Below, one piece after another: positions 61,378 to 64,000 of a DNA stretch of 64,000 bases. Origin of the DNA: Tenacibaculum caenipelagi (GTDB taxonomy: Bacteria > Bacteroidota > Bacteroidia > Flavobacteriales > Flavobacteriaceae); contig NZ_SNYH01000005.1 in the NCBI RefSeq assembly GCF_004363005.1, forward strand, positions 62,001 through 126,000, written 5' to 3'. The notes beneath the pieces are model-generated. The model was given only the letters and a program-made list of their open reading frames with translations. It had not been told where the DNA came from and made no database searches. Position 1 is the stretch's first letter, and each line of letters begins with the position of its first letter. A program made the translations under genes and the position numbers.

Positions 61378-63363
61378 ATGGAATATTCTAACATTCTTAA
61401 CATAGGAATTTTAGCACATGTCGATGCTGGTAAAACTACTTTAACCGAACATTTATTATACCATACAGGAGCTATAAGAAATATCGGAAGTGTAGATAAA
61501 GGTTCTACCGTTACTGACAGTTTAGCGCTAGAAAAAGAACGTGGAATTTCCATAAAAGCAGCAACCACTTCTTTTATTTGGAATAACACCAAAGTCAATC
61601 TAATAGACACACCAGGACACGTAGATTTTTCTAGTGAAGTTGCAAGAACATTATGTGTCGTAGATGCTGTTGTTTTAGTTGTTTCAGCAGTTGAAGGTGT
61701 ACAAGCTCACACCTTAACTATTGCTGATGCTTTGCAAAAGCTAAAAATTCCTACGATAATTTTTATCAATAAAATTGACCGACAAGGAGCAGATACTGAA
61801 AGTGTTTTAGAACAAATAAAAGATGAGCTTCAAATTAAAACTGTGTCTATCTATACCAGTCATCATGAAGGATTAGATGCTGCTTGTATTAGTCCTGTTT
61901 TTCACGATAGTCCCCTGAACAAAGAACAAAAAGAAGCCATAACAGAAGAACTGATTGAAACTGATGAAAGTCTGTTAGAGCAATACTTAAACGGTGTTAC
62001 TATAACTGATGAGACCTATATAAAATCTATTGTAAAAAACACCTCAAAAGCTTTAATTTCTCCTGTATTTGTTGGAATTGCTAAAAACAACATTGGTGTA
62101 AAGGAACTATTAGATGGATTAACAAGTTTCATCAAACCAGATAAGAATATTGCCACACAAGAAACTTCTGCTTATGTATACAAGTTGGAACATCATAAAA
62201 CTCATGGTGTTATGGCACATGTAAAAGTTTTTTCGGGTGAGCTATCTTCTAAGTCGGTTATTTATAATCATACACAAGCTGTAGAAACTAAAATAAACCA
62301 ATCGAAGGTTTTTCATCATACCAAACATATTGACACTACTATTAAAACTGGTGATATCGGAATTATTACAGGTGTTGTTGATACAAAAACAGGAGACATT
62401 CTTGGCAACCCCGAAGGAATTCCAAAACTACCCGAATTAAACACGCCTGTTTTGAGTGTACAAGTAATACCTGATAACGATAAAGATTACAATGCTTTAG
62501 CGCAGGCTTTACAAATCATAGACAGAGAAGATCCAACACTACAATTTAAATGGCATAAACCCGAAAAAGAATTATTATTGTTACTAATGGGAGATATGCA
62601 AATTGAAGTGCTTACACATGTTTTATTAGAGCGATTTTCAATACCAGCTACTTTTACAGAGCCTCAAATTGTTTATAAAGAAACCATAAGCAAAGCCGCA
62701 GAAGGTTATGTTCGTTATTGGATGCCTAAACCTTGTTGGGCAATCATGACTTTTTTAATTGAACCCGCTCCTCTAAATTCTGGTGTTAGTTACCAATCTA
62801 TTGTTTCTAAAAATGATATTCATAACAAATATCAAAACGAAATAGCCAGAACGATTCCTAAAGCTTTAGAACAAGGTTTACTTGGCTGGGAAGTAACCGA
62901 TGTAAAAATAACATTGATTAAAGGAGAGGATCATAATGTGCATTCAAGACCTGGTGATTTTAACTTAGCTACTCCAATGGGAGTCATGAAAGGTTTACAA
63001 GCTGGTGGAACACATTTGCTGGAACCTTTAGTTCGCTTTGAAATAAAAACCAATGAAGAGTTTTTAAGTAAAATTATTTCAGAACTTACGACGAGAAGAG
63101 CTACTATCAACTCTCCTACTTTTCAAAATGAAATGATGCATCTTACAGGAACGATTCCTGTTGCTACTTCTTTAGATTTAAGTATTAAATTAAATACTCT
63201 TTGCAGCGGTCGTATACGTTTGCGAATGGTTTTTCATGGTTATGACGTATGTCCTGAAGGAGAAGGAAAATCAAGATCTTTTAAAGGAGTTAATCCATTA
63301 GACGAAGCTCAATGGATTTTACATCGACGAGGTGCTTATAAAGCTGACGAACGAGTGATTTAG
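61378..63363 (+). CDS. TetM/EF-G-like ribosome-associated GTPase
   Basis: 661 residues. G1 AHVDAGKTTLTEH, G2 ERGISIKAA, G3 DTPGHVDF and G4 NKIDRQGAD are intact, followed by EF-G-like domains II-V. Length and the TetM-like start place it with ribosomal-protection proteins of the TetM/TetQ/OtrA group rather than EF-G. The C-terminus (CPEGEGKSRSFKGVNPLDEA, LHRRGAYKADERVI) differs from TetM. Such chromosomal copies in marine flavobacteria are probably intrinsic; tetracycline resistance is not shown. It is convergent with lpxK. Confidence 0.85.
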   Translation: MEYSNILNIGILAHVDAGKTTLTEHLLYHTGAIRNIGSVDKGSTVTDSLALEKERGISIKAATTSFIWNNTKVNLIDTPGHVDFSSEVARTLCVVDAVVLVVSAVEGVQAHTLTIADALQKLKIPTIIFINKIDRQGADTESVLEQIKDELQIKTVSIYTSHHEGLDAACISPVFHDSPLNKEQKEAITEELIETDESLLEQYLNGVTITDETYIKSIVKNTSKALISPVFVGIAKNNIGVKELLDGLTSFIKPDKNIATQETSAYVYKLEHHKTHGVMAHVKVFSGELSSKSVIYNHTQAVETKINQSKVFHHTKHIDTTIKTGDIGIITGVVDTKTGDILGNPEGIPKLPELNTPVLSVQVIPDNDKDYNALAQALQIIDREDPTLQFKWHKPEKELLLLLMGDMQIEVLTHVLLERFSIPATFTEPQIVYKETISKAAEGYVRYWMPKPCWAIMTFLIEPAPLNSGVSYQSIVSKNDIHNKYQNEIARTIPKALEQGLLGWEVTDVKITLIKGEDHNVHSRPGDFNLATPMGVMKGLQAGGTHLLEPLVRFEIKTNEEFLSKIISELTTRRATINSPTFQNEMMHLTGTIPVATSLDLSIKLNTLCSGRIRLRMVFHGYDVCPEGEGKSRSFKGVNPLDEAQWILHRRGAYKADERVI

Positions 63364-64000
63364 TTTATCTTATTTATTTCACCCAACACCAAAGAATTAA
63401 AAACTTTCTCTTCACTTATAAAATGACTTTTTATAGAAATATAATAAAGAGGATCAACCTTTCCTTCTAAACGCATATAATCTTTTTCGGTGGTTAGTAT
63501 GATTTTTTGCTGAGAAGTTAATGTTTCATATGATTTCTTGATATTCTCAATATCTTGATTCGTAAAATTATGATGGTCAGGAAAGTTTAGATGTTTGAAA
63601 TGTACTTTCTTTTCTTTCAAAAAACTCAATAAAGGAGTCGGATTCGCAATTCCCGTCACTAACAACATTTCTTTATCCTGCAAATCATCAATTGTTAACT
63701 CATTTGTTCCTTTTAAATTCTCATCGTAAGCTATTGTTGTAAAAAATACTTTTTGATACGGCTTCAGGTTAAGTTTTCTCACTATTTTTTCTTGCACTAC
63801 TTCAGATAAATTTTCAGGACATTTCGTAACCACAATCGCCTTTGCTCGTTTAGCCCCTCTCCTACTTTCTCGCAAATTTCCTGTAGGTAATAAAAAATCA
63901 TCTACAAATAAATCGTTATACTTTGTTAGTAAAATATAACTACTCGCCGTTACTTTTCTATGCTGATAAGCATCATCTAACAATACAATTTCTGGCGGAT
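63360..64000 (-). CDS. lpxK: Tetraacyldisaccharide 4'-kinase, 5' end cut by window
   Basis: Phosphorylates the 4' position of the lipid A disaccharide precursor at the inner membrane. The visible 213 codons cover the C-terminal two thirds: PPEIVLLDDAYQHRKV, LPTGNLRESRRGAKRA and IVVTKCPENLS, then the C-terminal domain ending at 63360. The N-terminus with Walker A is beyond the window. Its end overlaps the TetM-like gene by 4 bases on the opposite strand. Confidence 0.9.
   Translation of the reverse strand, partial: PPEIVLLDDAYQHRKVTASSYILLTKYNDLFVDDFLLPTGNLRESRRGAKRAKAIVVTKCPENLSEVVQEKIVRKLNLKPYQKVFFTTIAYDENLKGTNELTIDDLQDKEMLLVTGIANPTPLLSFLKEKKVHFKHLNFPDHHNFTNQDIENIKKSYETLTSQQKIILTTEKDYMRLEGKVDPLYYISIKSHFISEEKVFNSLVLGEINKIN

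Overview
This window looks like a low-GC chromosome of a marine Flavobacteriaceae (Bacteroidota), possibly Tenacibaculum or a close relative. The evidence is a gliding-motility PPIase (GldI), Bacteroidota-type promoters (TAnnTTTG at -7, e.g. upstream of ndk), lipoproteins of the form S/A-C-K/S, an IVP-like four-helix bundle gene and family-typical pairs such as recF with a DUF721/DciA protein. The genus is an inference, not shown directly.

Layout. 1-864 is the 3'-truncated chorismate synthase gene, followed by tRNA-Ser(UGA). 1351-5344 is a minus-strand run of a PAP2 phosphatase, three PPIase lipoproteins including GldI, and an NrnA-like DHH phosphoesterase. 5429-5924 is a decayed phoD-like alkaline phosphatase gene, then ndk. 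6541-7451 is a divergent Fur-family regulator/DUF2938 pair with a candidate operator between them. 8301-11165 carries DUF721, recF, a TPR protein and ribH. 11976-17956 is a plus-strand run of a small membrane protein, mutL, two rhomboids, an endonuclease/exonuclease/phosphatase protein and a geranylgeranyl-reductase-like oxidoreductase. 18134-19861 is an Asp/Asn-hydroxylase-like gene followed by a methyltransferase-like gene. 20894-23434 is a NarL-type two-component system. 23597-40219 is mostly housekeeping (AAA ATPase, yggS, mtaB, lytic transglycosylase, folE, hisS, dipeptidyl carboxypeptidase, nadC). 46546-64000 is again ordinary chromosome (rlmH, rdgB, a siderophore/B12-type ABC importer, histidine decarboxylase, rpmE2, glutaminyl cyclase, manC, a TetM-like GTPase, and lpxK cut by the window end).

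The accessory region is about 40.4-46.5 kb. Its genes (two unknowns, a DinB protein, and an XRE regulator plus a serine hydrolase) all lie on the plus strand and are separated by 110-140 bp spacers that begin ...AAC and end CGTT.... The inverted repeats flank each gene rather than each spacer: GTTGGCACCA/TGGTGCCAAC around gene 1 and GTTACCACAC/GTGTGGTAAC around gene 2. This is the layout expected of integron gene cassettes, where one cassette supplies both R' at its start and R'' at its end. No integrase gene is in the window, so it would be an integrase-less cassette cluster (CALIN-like).

Spacer 3 is interrupted by an IS110-family, IS1111-group element (42518-43937). Its ends, its GC core and the uninterrupted target can be reconstructed. 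Downstream of its transposase, on the transposase strand, lie two stem/internal-loop/stem structures. One has loop strands matching the two target flanks and the other has loop strands matching the two element ends, as expected of a bridge (seeker) RNA with target- and donor-binding loops. An IS1111-type element guided to an attC-like site in a flavobacterium is the most interesting thing I found here.
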